64,000 nt of DNA from Paractinoplanes durhamensis (GTDB lineage: Bacteria; Actinomycetota; Actinomycetes; Mycobacteriales; Micromonosporaceae): positions 1-64,000 of the forward strand of contig NZ_BOML01000036.1 in assembly GCF_016862175.1 (NCBI RefSeq), written 5' to 3'. This document shows, piece by piece, positions 34,526 through 42,585 of this stretch. The translations under genes and the position numbers were made by a program. The notes below the pieces were generated by a model. The model did not search any database. It saw only the letters and a program-made list of their open reading frames with translations, and was not told where the DNA came from. Each line of letters opens with the position of its first letter. Position 1 is the stretch's first letter.

Positions 34526-36553
34526 CTACGCGACGGTGCAGACGTTCCCGTTCACCGAGAAGCCGGTCGGCGCCGGGTTGCTGCCGGTCCATGAGCCGAG
34601 GAAGCCGAAGGACGCCGAGCCGCCGGCCGGCACCACGCCGTTCCATGCCGCGTTGAAGACCGCCACCGCGTTTCCATTCTGGGTGACCGAGCCGTTCCAC
34701 AACTGGGTAATCGTCTGACCGGCGGCGAACTGCCAGTTCACCCGCCAGGAGGAGTACGCCGCGGTGCCGGTGTTGGTGATCTTCACGTCGCCCTGGAAGC
34801 CGCCCTGCCAGCTACCGGTGACCTTGTAGGTGACCGCACAGGAATTGGCGCCGGACGACTGGCTCGGGCTGGGGTAGTCGGTCGGATTGCCGGTGCCGGA
34901 GCTGGTCGGCGCGACCGTGGGCGACGTGGTGGTGGCCGTGGTCGGGACCGTGGTCGGCGCCGTCGTCGGAGCCGTGGTGGTCGTCGTGCCGATCTTGGTG
35001 GGGTCGACCACACCCCAGTACGCCGACTTGGCCTGCAGCGTCGTGTCGAACAGCAGCGGCGCGTCCTTGCGGCTCACCGGGTAGGTGTCCAGCCAGGTGT
35101 TGTCGTCGGCCAGGCCCCACAGTGTCACCGACGAGATCGCCGACGCGTACTTGCGGAACAGGGCGAACATGTCGCGGTACTTGTACGCCTGGGAGAGCAG
35201 CCGGTCGGCCGGCGGCGTCGGGAAGGTCTCCGAGCTCGACGTGTAGATGCTCACGTCCATCTCGGTGATCTGCTGGGTGACGCCGAGCGGGACGAACTTC
35301 TGGATCATCGCCTCGGTGTCGGCGGTGGTCGGCCAGCTCACGTTGATGTGCATCTGGTGCCCGACGCAGTCGATCGGGATGCCCTCGCCCTTGAGCGTGG
35401 AGACCAGGTTGTAGAGGGCGTCGCGCTTGGCGGCCACGTTGGTGTTGTAGTCGTTGATGCACAGCTTCGCGCTGGGCAGCACCTCCCGGGCGACCTTGAA
35501 CGCGGTCCGGATGTAGTCGAGCCCGGTGATGGTGAACCAGGAGCTGCGGCGCATGCCGTCCGACTGGGACTCGTCGATCACCTCGTTGACCACGTCCCAG
35601 GTGCCGATCGAGGTGCCGTAGTGCCCGGCCACGTTGCGGATGTGGTTGGTCAGGCGGGCGAGCAGCAGCGTCTTGTCGTCGGCGGTGCCGGTCATCGCGG
35701 TGCCGTCGGCCCGCAGGAACACCCAGGACGGTGTCTGGTTGTGCCACACCAGCGTGTGACCCCGGATGGCGAGACCGTTTGCCGTGGCGTACGCAATAAG
35801 GGGGTCGGCCTGGGTGTAGTTGAACGTGTTCTCGGTGGGTTCGGTGGCGTCCCACTTGAGCGCGTTGCCGGGGGTCACCGAGTTGAAGTGCTTGCTCAGC
35901 AGCTGCCCGTGCTCGCCCAGGATCTCGGCGCCGGTGATCGCGGCGCCGACCGGGAACTCGGTGACGACGCTCTTCACGTTGGGGATGTCGGTCTGGATCG
36001 GCACGGCCGGGACGTAGCTGACCGCGACGTCGTCGATGAACAGCGACCCGGTGGTGGACGCGGTCTCGACGTAGAACTTCAGGACGTCGACGTCGGTGGA
36101 CAGCGTGTAGCGCCCGCTCAGATTGACCCAGCCGCCGCTGGTCACGGCGGTGTTGCCGACCACGGTCTCGTAGGAGGCGACGCCGCCGGTCTGCCGCTCG
36201 ATGCTGAGCCGGGCGCTGTCCGAGGTGTCGGCCATCCGCACCCACACCGAGATGGTGTAGGAGGTGCCCTTGACGAAGGTGGACAGCACGTTCAGCGCCG
36301 GGCCGTTCCAGGTGGCGGTGCGGCCGGTGACGCTGAGACTGTGCGTGCCGCCGTGCGCCTGCGCGGTGCTGGCGGCGAGGACCTCGGCGTTGCGGCCGGT
36401 GAAACCGCTGACCGTGTTGTCCTCGAAGTCCTTGCTGATGACGGTGATGGGGGCGGGGGCGTCGGCCGCGTCCGCATGGGTCGCGACGGCGATCGCGGCG
36501 GCGGAGACCGCGATCAGGGTGGTGGCGACGGAAAGCCGCGCGAGAGCGCGCAT
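34526..36553 (-). CDS. Secreted endo-1,4-beta-xylanase: CBM22-GH10-linker-CBM2
   Basis: About 675 residues with a Sec signal (MRALARLSVATTLIAVSAAA, cleavage near AHA or ADA). Domains: CBM22-type carbohydrate module (30-180); GH10 catalytic barrel (about 200-520) with acid/base Glu in WDVVNEVIDE and nucleophile Glu in ITEMDVSI; Thr/Pro linker (TTTTTAPTTAPTTVPTT); and a C-terminal CBM2 with a cysteine near each end (SCAVTYKVTGSW ... NGNVCTVA). It cleaves xylan in plant biomass outside the cell. A CebR-type operator lies 58 bp upstream, so it is probably repressed without cello-oligosaccharides. Confidence 0.95.
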   Translation of the reverse strand: MRALARLSVATTLIAVSAAAIAVATHADAADAPAPITVISKDFEDNTVSGFTGRNAEVLAASTAQAHGGTHSLSVTGRTATWNGPALNVLSTFVKGTSYTISVWVRMADTSDSARLSIERQTGGVASYETVVGNTAVTSGGWVNLSGRYTLSTDVDVLKFYVETASTTGSLFIDDVAVSYVPAVPIQTDIPNVKSVVTEFPVGAAITGAEILGEHGQLLSKHFNSVTPGNALKWDATEPTENTFNYTQADPLIAYATANGLAIRGHTLVWHNQTPSWVFLRADGTAMTGTADDKTLLLARLTNHIRNVAGHYGTSIGTWDVVNEVIDESQSDGMRRSSWFTITGLDYIRTAFKVAREVLPSAKLCINDYNTNVAAKRDALYNLVSTLKGEGIPIDCVGHQMHINVSWPTTADTEAMIQKFVPLGVTQQITEMDVSIYTSSSETFPTPPADRLLSQAYKYRDMFALFRKYASAISSVTLWGLADDNTWLDTYPVSRKDAPLLFDTTLQAKSAYWGVVDPTKIGTTTTTAPTTAPTTVPTTATTTSPTVAPTSSGTGNPTDYPSPSQSSGANSCAVTYKVTGSWQGGFQGDVKITNTGTAAYSSWRVNWQFAAGQTITQLWNGSVTQNGNAVAVFNAAWNGVVPAGGSASFGFLGSWTGSNPAPTGFSVNGNVCTVA

Positions 36554-36610
36554 GTGCGGGCTCCTTCTGGGTGGGTGTACGCAGAGGACGGAGTGACGGT
36601 CATCGTTACA

Positions 36611-36624
36611 TGGGAGCGCTCCCA
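36611..36624. promoter_or_regulatory. CebR-type operator of the xylanase gene
   Basis: TGGGAGCGCTCCCA is a perfect 14-bp palindrome and is identical to the consensus bound by the LacI-family repressor CebR in Streptomyces and relatives, which releases on cellobiose or cellotriose. It sits 58 bp before the xylanase start. No cebR gene is in the window, so control is in trans. Confidence 0.85.
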
Positions 36625-36664
36625 AGACAATGCCGATGAATTCCGGCCCCCGTCACCCGCGGCG

Positions 36665-38254
36665 CTACCTCCGAGCGCCGACCGCGTCGATCTTGAAGCG
36701 GGACACCACGTCGTTGAGGCTGGCGGCCAGGCCGGTCAGCTCGGCCGCTGCCTGGCGGGTCGAGTTCGCGCCGCCCGCGGTCTGCGCCGCGGTGGCCGCC
36801 ACCCGCCCGATCGACTCGTTGATCGCGTCGGCGCCGTGCGCGGCGTCGTCGAAGAGCCGGCTCAGCTCGTTGGTGGTCGCGGTCTGTTCCTCGACCGCGC
36901 CGGCGATGCTCGACTGGTACTGGTTGATCTCGTTGATCACGTCGGCGATCCGGCCGATCGCCGCGATCGCGTTGGTGGTGTCGCCCTGGATGGCCAGGAT
37001 CCGGTTGCCGATGTCCTCGGTGGCCCGGGTGGTGTTCTGGGCCAGGTCCTTGACCTCGCTGGCCACCACCGCGAAGCCCTTGCCGAGCTCGCCGGCCCGG
37101 GCCGCCTCGATGGTCGCGTTCAGCGCGAGCAGGTTGGTCTGCTCGGCGATCGCGGTGATCAGCTTGATCACGTTGCCGATCTCGTCGGTCGAGGTGGACA
37201 GCTTCGACATCGCGTCGGTGGTCTCCTGGGCGGTGGTGACCGCGGTCTGCGCGATCTGGGCGACCGTGGTGGTGTTGCCGGAGATCTCGCGGATCGCGGC
37301 GGTCATCTGCTCGGCGCCCTGCGCGGCCTCCCGGACCCGCTCGCTGACCAGGATGCTGGAGTCGGAGACCGTGCCGGCCTGCCCCGAGGTCTGCTCCGAG
37401 GAGGAGTCGACGTCCTGGCTGATCACGGTGAGCCGCTCGGATGCCGAGGTCAGCGAGCGGGCGCCGTCGGCGATGGTGTGGATGGCCGAGCGGATGTCGC
37501 CGACCGCGTTGTTGAGCGCCCCGGACATCTGGGCGATCTCGTCCCGGCCGTGCACCGGCACGTCGACGGTGTAGTCGCGCCGGGCGACCCGGTTCAGCGC
37601 GTCGACGGCGACGTTCAGCGGCCGGATGATGTTGCGGCCGACCGCGTAGCCGAACACGGCGAGGGCCAGGACGCCGGCCGCCAGCACGCCGGCGCAGATC
37701 CACTTCACCCGCTTGATCAGCCCGGTGCGGTATTTCGCGGCCGCCGCGGCCTCGGCGTCGATGGTGTTGCTGGCCTTGGTGAGCGAGGCCGAGAAGGCGG
37801 CGTACGCCGTGTAGAGGTCACTGCCGATCTTGTAGACGGTGGCCGCCGGGACGGTCTTGAGCAGCTGCTGCTGCATGGACTCGGCCGAGTCGGTGAACGA
37901 GTTCCACGACTCGTCCAGCGTGTCGACGGTCGCCGCGTCGCCCTTGCTGAGCGACTTCTTCTGCAGCTCGGCCAGCACCTTGTCACCGGCCGTGATGAAC
38001 CCGGCGGACCCGTCGATGAAGACCTGGGTCTGGCTGGGGAACGCGAGGTTGGCGTTGACGAAGCTGTCGACGTTGGCCGCGTTCGTGTCCAGCTTCTCGA
38101 GCAGGAGGCTGACCTGCCGGAAGTTGTCCTGCTCGGCGGCGCTGGCGGTCAGCTTGCCGATGCTGACCAGCGCGGTGACGCCGAGCGCCGCGGCCAGCAG
38201 GATGCCCACCAGGATCAGGCTGCTGATCTTCCATCGAACCGACCAGTTGCCCAC
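36665..38254 (-). CDS. Methyl-accepting chemotaxis protein
   Basis: About 529 residues: a membrane helix (ISSLILVGILLAAALGVTALV), a helical sensor domain, a second helix (WICAGVLAAGVLALAVFGYAV), HAMP (IIRPLNVAVDALNRVARRDY), and an MCP domain with ITAIAEQTNLLALNATIEAA and GFAVVASEVKDLAQNT. The GTG at 38254 has GGGGG eight bases upstream, so I prefer it to a TTG twelve bases further back. Sensor ligand unknown. Not obviously in an operon. Confidence 0.9.
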   Translation of the reverse strand: MGNWSVRWKISSLILVGILLAAALGVTALVSIGKLTASAAEQDNFRQVSLLLEKLDTNAANVDSFVNANLAFPSQTQVFIDGSAGFITAGDKVLAELQKKSLSKGDAATVDTLDESWNSFTDSAESMQQQLLKTVPAATVYKIGSDLYTAYAAFSASLTKASNTIDAEAAAAAKYRTGLIKRVKWICAGVLAAGVLALAVFGYAVGRNIIRPLNVAVDALNRVARRDYTVDVPVHGRDEIAQMSGALNNAVGDIRSAIHTIADGARSLTSASERLTVISQDVDSSSEQTSGQAGTVSDSSILVSERVREAAQGAEQMTAAIREISGNTTTVAQIAQTAVTTAQETTDAMSKLSTSTDEIGNVIKLITAIAEQTNLLALNATIEAARAGELGKGFAVVASEVKDLAQNTTRATEDIGNRILAIQGDTTNAIAAIGRIADVINEINQYQSSIAGAVEEQTATTNELSRLFDDAAHGADAINESIGRVAATAAQTAGGANSTRQAAAELTGLAASLNDVVSRFKIDAVGARR

Positions 38255-38326
38255 CGAAGCCCCCAACAGTCACGTTTTGCCCATCCTTCTGACCTATCGA
38301 CCATTGCGCGCGAAGACTGAGCACGG

Positions 38327-38332
38327 TTGACT
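38327..38332 (+). promoter_or_regulatory. Possible -35 element
   Basis: TTGACT 43 bp before the small membrane-protein start. No convincing -10 was found at standard spacing, so this is a weak call. Confidence 0.25.
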
Positions 38333-38369
38333 CTGAGGGAAACGCCGTTTGCGAGAGTGGAACGATCAG

Positions 38370-38570
38370 GTGATTCCCTTCGTGTATTGGGCGCTGACGG
38401 CCGGCCTGCTGGCCGCCGGCGTGATCGCGCTCCGCGCCCGCCTCTTCGCCCTGGCCGTGGTGGCCGCCGCCCTCTGCTGGGACAACCTCGTCATCGCGGC
38501 CGGCGCCGCCGCGGCGCGGCAGAGCTCTCAGGGTCGGCCCGTCCCCGCCGATGAACGGCAGAGAACGTGA
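38370..38570 (+). CDS. Small membrane protein before the GGDEF gene
   Basis: About 66 residues with two hydrophobic helices (VYWALTAGLLAAGVIAL, LFALAVVAAALCWDNL) and a polar C-terminus. High third-position GC supports coding. The start is uncertain (GTG 38370 or TTG 38349). It ends 12 bp before the diguanylate cyclase, so it may be a small subunit or an incidental partner. Confidence 0.5.
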   Translation: MIPFVYWALTAGLLAAGVIALRARLFALAVVAAALCWDNLVIAAGAAAARQSSQGRPVPADERQRT

Positions 38571-38582
38571 CGGGGGGATTGC

Positions 38583-40040
38583 ATGTCGAGGTGGCCGCGG
38601 GCGACCGCGCCGGCGTGGCCGGTGCACGCCGGGGTGGTCGTCGCCACGGCGACGGCCGGGACGGCGTATCTCTACGCCGGTCCGCACCTGCGGGTGCTGA
38701 TCTTCTCGCTGGTCACCCTGGTCCCCGTGGTCACCTTCGGGTGGGCCCTGATCAGCGGCTTCCTCACCGATCTGCGCACCTGGGTCACCTCGGCGGCCGG
38801 CATGGTGATGCTGGCCGGCTGCATGGCCTTCTGGTCGGACTGGGTCACCGGTCACCACTTCGGCCGGGCCGAGGGCCGGATCGCCGACTTCGGCATCGCC
38901 ACCGCCCATCTGATCTTCCTCGCCGGCGCGGCCACCGGGCTGCGTAAACGCGGCGTCGGTGACCTGGCCGGCCTGCTCGACGCCGCGCTCTTCGGGGTGT
39001 GCGTGGCCGGCCCGGCCTGGGCGTGGCTGATCGCGCCCCGGCTGACCGATTCCGCCACCCCGCTCGGCGAGATGCTGGCCCTCACCGACATCGCGGTGCT
39101 GGCCGCCGTGCTCGCCTGCCTGGCCCGGATCGGCCGGCGGGCCCGCGCCGCCCGCGCGCCGATCGCCTACCTGCTGCTGTGCTGCGCGGCCACCCTCGGC
39201 GCGCACGTCGCCTCGACGCTCACCGCCCAGCACGGCTCCTCCACCTGGACCGTGATCGTGCTGATGCTGGCCTACCTGACCATCGCGGCATCGGCGGTGC
39301 ACCCGGCCGCGCCGCTGGTCACCGACCCGGACGGGCCGGCCGAGGTGCCGAGCGGCCGGCCGCCGCTGCTCGGCCTCGGCATCGCGCTGTGCGCCAACCC
39401 GCTGATCGCGATGATCCAGGGGGTGCGCGGCGACGACGCGGCGAGCGTGGTGCTGCCGGTCTGCTCGATGCTGGCGGTGCCGCTGGTGCTGCTGCGGCTG
39501 CGGCAGATGTCGCTGCTGCGCAGCCGGGCCGAGCGGACCCTGGCCCACCACGCCCTGCACGACGAGCTGACCGGCCTGGCCAACCGCCGGCACATGGTCG
39601 CCGAGATCGACCTGGCCCTGGCCGAGCTCGACCGCTCCGCCATCGACGAGGTGACCGTGGTCCTGCTCGACCTGGACGGGTTCAAGCCGATCAACGACCG
39701 GTTCGGCCACCAGGCCGGCGACATCGTGCTGCGGGCGGTCGCCGAGCGGCTGACCGGCTCGGCCTGCCCCGGCGCGGTGGTCGGCCGGATCGGCGGCGAC
39801 GAGTTCGTGGTGCTGCTTCGCGGCCCGGCCAAGCCCGACCTCTCGACCCGGGTGTCCAACCTGATCGGCCGGCCGGTCGAGGTGGGCGGGGCGAGCGTGC
39901 GGGTGGGGGTCTCGGCGGGCGCGGCGACCGCGATCCGCGGCGCGAACCTCGACCGGGACACCCTGATCGGCCGGGCCGACGCGGCGATGTACGCCGAGAA
40001 GGCCGCCCACCGGAGAGAGCGTGCCCCCGCCCTCCGTTAG
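38583..40040 (+). CDS. Membrane-bound GGDEF protein (probable diguanylate cyclase)
   Basis: 485 residues. Residues 12-305 hold about eight to nine hydrophobic helices; the C-terminal GGDEF domain runs from about 320 (HDELTGLANRRHM, DLDGFKPINDRFGHQAGD) with the intact catalytic GGDEF at 404-408. No RxxD inhibitory site was seen upstream of the motif. It should make c-di-GMP from two GTP. It sits 12 bp after a small membrane protein and overlaps an iron-box-like sequence at its stop codon. Confidence 0.88.
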   Translation: MSRWPRATAPAWPVHAGVVVATATAGTAYLYAGPHLRVLIFSLVTLVPVVTFGWALISGFLTDLRTWVTSAAGMVMLAGCMAFWSDWVTGHHFGRAEGRIADFGIATAHLIFLAGAATGLRKRGVGDLAGLLDAALFGVCVAGPAWAWLIAPRLTDSATPLGEMLALTDIAVLAAVLACLARIGRRARAARAPIAYLLLCCAATLGAHVASTLTAQHGSSTWTVIVLMLAYLTIAASAVHPAAPLVTDPDGPAEVPSGRPPLLGLGIALCANPLIAMIQGVRGDDAASVVLPVCSMLAVPLVLLRLRQMSLLRSRAERTLAHHALHDELTGLANRRHMVAEIDLALAELDRSAIDEVTVVLLDLDGFKPINDRFGHQAGDIVLRAVAERLTGSACPGAVVGRIGGDEFVVLLRGPAKPDLSTRVSNLIGRPVEVGGASVRVGVSAGAATAIRGANLDRDTLIGRADAAMYAEKAAHRRERAPALR

Positions 40041-40050
40041 GCTGTCCTAA
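40037..40050. promoter_or_regulatory. Iron-box-like palindrome
   Basis: TTAGG-CTGT-CCTAA spans the stop codon of the GGDEF gene, 23 bp before the DUF3159 start. It resembles the IdeR/DmdR iron box (TTAGGTTAGGCTAACCTAA), sharing both 5-bp ends but not the centre, so it is only a candidate. Confidence 0.35.
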
Positions 40051-40072
40051 CTTTTCGAGGGGCGTGATCGGG

Positions 40073-40717
40073 ATGACGCAGCCGGAGTCGCTGGCGGAGT
40101 TGCTCAACGGGCGGCGGTCGGCGATCGACGCCACCCTCCCGGCCGCCGGCTTCGTGATCGGCTGGCTGGTCACCGGCCGCTCGATCTGGGCCGGCGCGGC
40201 GATCGCGGTGGCCTGCGCGCTGGCCGTCTGCTGGTGGCGGCTGCGCCACGGCGACAAGCCCCGCGCGGTGCTGATCGGCCTGCTCGGCGTGTGCGTGGCC
40301 GCGACGATCGCGCTCGTCACCGGCAACGCCGAAGACTTCTTCCTGCTCCAACTGCTGAGCAACGCGGCGTCCGCGCTGGTCTGGGTGATCAGCATCGTGC
40401 TGCGCTGGCCGCTGCTCGGCGTGATCGTCGGCGGCGTGCTCGGGCAGAAGACCCGGTGGCGGCGCGACCCGGCGCTGCTGCGGTCGTACAGCCTGGCCAG
40501 CTGGGTCTGGGTGCCGCAGTACCTGATCCGGCTGGCGGTGTTCGTCCCGCTCTACGAGGCCGGCCAGGTGGTCGCGCTCGGCGCCGCCCGGATCGTGCTG
40601 ACCTGGCCCCTGATCGCGGCGTGCCTGGCGGTGAGCTGGTGGGTGATCCGCAGGACCCTGCCGCCCGGCCACCCGGGCCTGCGGCACCCGGTCACCGATG
40701 CGGTAGCCGAACGGTGA
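40073..40717 (+). CDS. DUF3159 family membrane protein
   Basis: About 214 residues with five or more hydrophobic helices (SIWAGAAIAVACALAVCWW, VLIGLLGVCVAATIALVTGNAEDFFL, WPLLGVIVGGVLGQKT). The phrase TGNAEDFFLLQLLSNAA and the WRLRHGD region match DUF3159, a widespread actinobacterial family of unknown function. ATG 40073 has AGGGG ten bases upstream; a GTG nine bases earlier is also possible. The 3' end overlaps the convergent histidine kinase by 26 bp. Confidence 0.8.
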   Translation: MTQPESLAELLNGRRSAIDATLPAAGFVIGWLVTGRSIWAGAAIAVACALAVCWWRLRHGDKPRAVLIGLLGVCVAATIALVTGNAEDFFLLQLLSNAASALVWVISIVLRWPLLGVIVGGVLGQKTRWRRDPALLRSYSLASWVWVPQYLIRLAVFVPLYEAGQVVALGAARIVLTWPLIAACLAVSWWVIRRTLPPGHPGLRHPVTDAVAER

Positions 40718-41570
40718 TCGTGGTGCCGACGTTCTCGGTCGACTCGACCTCGATCGAACCGCCGTGGTTGTCCACGATCTTCCGGCAGATCGCCAGGCCC
40801 AGCCCGGTGCCCGGGATCGCCTGACGGATCGCGTTGGTCGCCCGGAAGAAGCGCACGAACAGCGCGTTCTGCTCCTCCGGCGGGATGCCCATGCCGGTGT
40901 CCGAGACCACCAACACGGTGTGCCCCTCGGCCTGCTCGCCGCGGATCGTCACGGTGCCCTCGGCCGGGGTGAACTTCACCGCGTTGCCGAGCAGGTTGGC
41001 CAGCACCCGGTCCAGCTGGACGCCGTCGGCCTGCAGCAGCAGCGGGCCGCCGACGTCGGTGTGCAGCCCGACCGACGCCTTCTCCGCCGCCGGGCCGATC
41101 GCCGCGACGGCCCGCCCGATCACCTCGGCCAGATCCACCTCGCCGGGCTCGCTGGCGAAGCCGCCCGCCTCGATCCGGGACAGGGTGAGGATGTCCTCGA
41201 TCAGCTCGCGGAGCCGGCGGGCGTTGCGGGCGATCACCTCGAGCATCCGCCGCTGCGCGTCGGTCAGCTCCTCCGGCCCGCTGTCACGCAGCAGCTCGAC
41301 ATAGCCGGAGATGCTGGTCAGCGGGGTACGCAGCTCGTGCGAGACGGTCGCCATGAAGTCGGTCTTGGCGGCGTCCAGGGCGGCCAGCCGGGCCAGCAAC
41401 TGCTCCTCGGTGCGCCGCAGGTGATCGGTCTCGGCGTCCTTGACCAGACCGTCCGCGCGCATCCGGCTGGCCAGCTGGGCCACCGCGAGAGCGCCCAGCG
41501 CACCGCCGGCGGCCAGGCCGACCAGGAACGACGCGGCGCAGGTCCGGCCACCGAATCGCGAGGGGCGCAT
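40692..41570 (-). CDS. Histidine kinase
   Basis: About 292 residues: an N-terminal hydrophobic helix (ASFLVGLAAGGALGALAV), a coiled linker, HisKA with His78 in TVSHELRTPLTS, and a HATPase with NLLGNAVKFTP, DTGMGI and GTGLGLAICRKIV. It lies 26 bp after the response regulator stop on the same strand, so they form a two-component pair. Sensing would be at or near the membrane. ATG 41570 is chosen; a longer start is possible. Confidence 0.9.
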   Translation of the reverse strand: MRPSRFGGRTCAASFLVGLAAGGALGALAVAQLASRMRADGLVKDAETDHLRRTEEQLLARLAALDAAKTDFMATVSHELRTPLTSISGYVELLRDSGPEELTDAQRRMLEVIARNARRLRELIEDILTLSRIEAGGFASEPGEVDLAEVIGRAVAAIGPAAEKASVGLHTDVGGPLLLQADGVQLDRVLANLLGNAVKFTPAEGTVTIRGEQAEGHTVLVVSDTGMGIPPEEQNALFVRFFRATNAIRQAIPGTGLGLAICRKIVDNHGGSIEVESTENVGTTITVRLPHR

Positions 41571-41596
41571 CGGCCGGGACCCGTCCGGTCCGCGTC

Positions 41597-41971
41597 TCAG
41601 GCCCGGGCCCGGCTCAGCAGCGCCTGGATGCGGGAGACGAGTTCGCGCGGGCTGAACGGCTTGGTCACGTAGTCGTCGGCGCCGGCGCTGAAGCCGCCCT
41701 CGACGTCCTGCTCCTGGACGCGGGCGGTCAGCATGATGATCAGTATTCCGGCGGTGGCCGGATCGGCGCGCAGCATCCGGCAGACGTCGATGCCCGACAG
41801 TCCGGGCATCGAGACATCGAGGACGGCGAGCGTAGGTTGGCGGCTGCGAGCCTGTTCGAGGGCGGTTTGACCGTCCTCGACGGCGATCACCTCGAACCCG
41901 GCCTGTTCCAGCTTGAACGCCACCAGGTCGCGGATGTCGGCGTCGTCGTCGGCGACCAGAACCACCGTCAC
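41597..41971 (-). CDS. Single-domain response regulator
   Basis: 124 residues forming only a receiver domain: acidic pocket DDD near residues 8-10, phosphorylated Asp52 in LAVLDVSMPG, Thr82 and Lys104 in YVTKPFSPRE. No output domain, so it must act through protein contact, like CheY. GTG start. Its gene precedes the histidine kinase, the reverse of the common kinase-then-regulator reading but normal for many actinobacterial pairs. Confidence 0.92.
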   Translation of the reverse strand: MTVVLVADDDADIRDLVAFKLEQAGFEVIAVEDGQTALEQARSRQPTLAVLDVSMPGLSGIDVCRMLRADPATAGILIIMLTARVQEQDVEGGFSAGADDYVTKPFSPRELVSRIQALLSRARA

Positions 41972-42179
41972 GGCTTACTCCTAGGTTGCACCGTCTTTCG
42001 CTACCATTCGGCACCATATCCCGTTATTTCATGATGTGACGGGTGCTCTGGGGAATGACGGATCACATCGGTGGGCGTACCTTGCAACCCAGCTGCAACC
42101 GCCGTGCATCGAGCCTGCAGCTCACGGGCGGTCTTCTGAGTGCACGACACCCGCTGCTCCCGCCCGGCAGGAGGATCCG

Positions 42180-42410
42180 ATGAACGCCATGATCGACGCC
42201 GTACGTACCGAGGCCCTCTTCCTCTCGTACGTGCAGCGCTCGCAACAGCCGAGCGCCGACATCATCCGCGAGGCGGTCACCGACACCGTGCACCGGCTCG
42301 GCGAGGACCGCTGCGCCGAGCTGGTCGCCCAGGAGTTCGGCGAGCACCCGGACTGCGCCCCCGACCGGATGCGGTGGGCCCGCACCGCGGTGCGCCTGGC
42401 TTTCCACTGA
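42180..42410 (+). CDS. Small hypothetical protein (76 aa)
   Basis: 76 residues, likely helical and soluble (IDAVRTEALFLSYVQRSQQP, EDRCAELVAQEFGEHPDC). Strong ribosome site (AGGAGG) before the ATG and GC-rich codons support it. It ends 22 bp before the Trp leader peptide. No family recognised. Confidence 0.65.
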   Translation: MNAMIDAVRTEALFLSYVQRSQQPSADIIREAVTDTVHRLGEDRCAELVAQEFGEHPDCAPDRMRWARTAVRLAFH

Positions 42411-42419
42411 CCGTGCCCT

Positions 42420-42425
42420 TATGCT
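42420..42425 (+). promoter_or_regulatory. Possible -10 of the trp attenuator transcript
   Basis: TATGCT, with a weak -35 (TGGCTT, 42397-42402) 17 bp upstream. Initiation six to seven bases later would be next to the leader ATG, so the leader would be leaderless. Inferred only. Confidence 0.35.
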
Positions 42426-42432
42426 CGTCGCC

Positions 42433-42495
42433 ATGCACGCGCGATTGAGCATGTGGTGGCCCGCCAGACCGGCGGCCACACCCACCCGCGCGTAA
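42433..42495 (+). CDS. trpL: Trp leader peptide (20 aa)
   Basis: The peptide MHARLSMWWPARPAATPTRA has tandem tryptophans at positions 8-9 and is followed by the hairpins of an attenuator. When Trp-tRNA is scarce the ribosome stalls at the WW codons and favours the antiterminator, so the anthranilate synthase gene downstream is read. This matches the trp attenuator described in Streptomyces venezuelae. Confidence 0.9.
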   Translation: MHARLSMWWPARPAATPTRA

Positions 42496-42538
42496 CCACC
42501 ACCGCGGCCGCCTCCCCGAGGCGGCCGTTGTTCGTTGT
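42463..42538 (+). promoter_or_regulatory. Tryptophan transcription attenuator
   Basis: The terminator is GGCCGCCTC (42506-42514), loop CCC, GAGGCGGCC (42518-42526), then GTTGTTCGTTGT. The antiterminator pairs GGCGGCC (about 42471) with GGCCGCC (42506-42512). A first hairpin GTGGCC...GGCCAC covers the Trp codons' 3' side. All three helices needed for classical attenuation are present, 58 bp before the TrpEG start. Confidence 0.85.
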
Positions 42539-42585
42539 GGCCCTCCGCCTCGGCCGGCACCGCCCAGGCACAACGGAGGACCACC

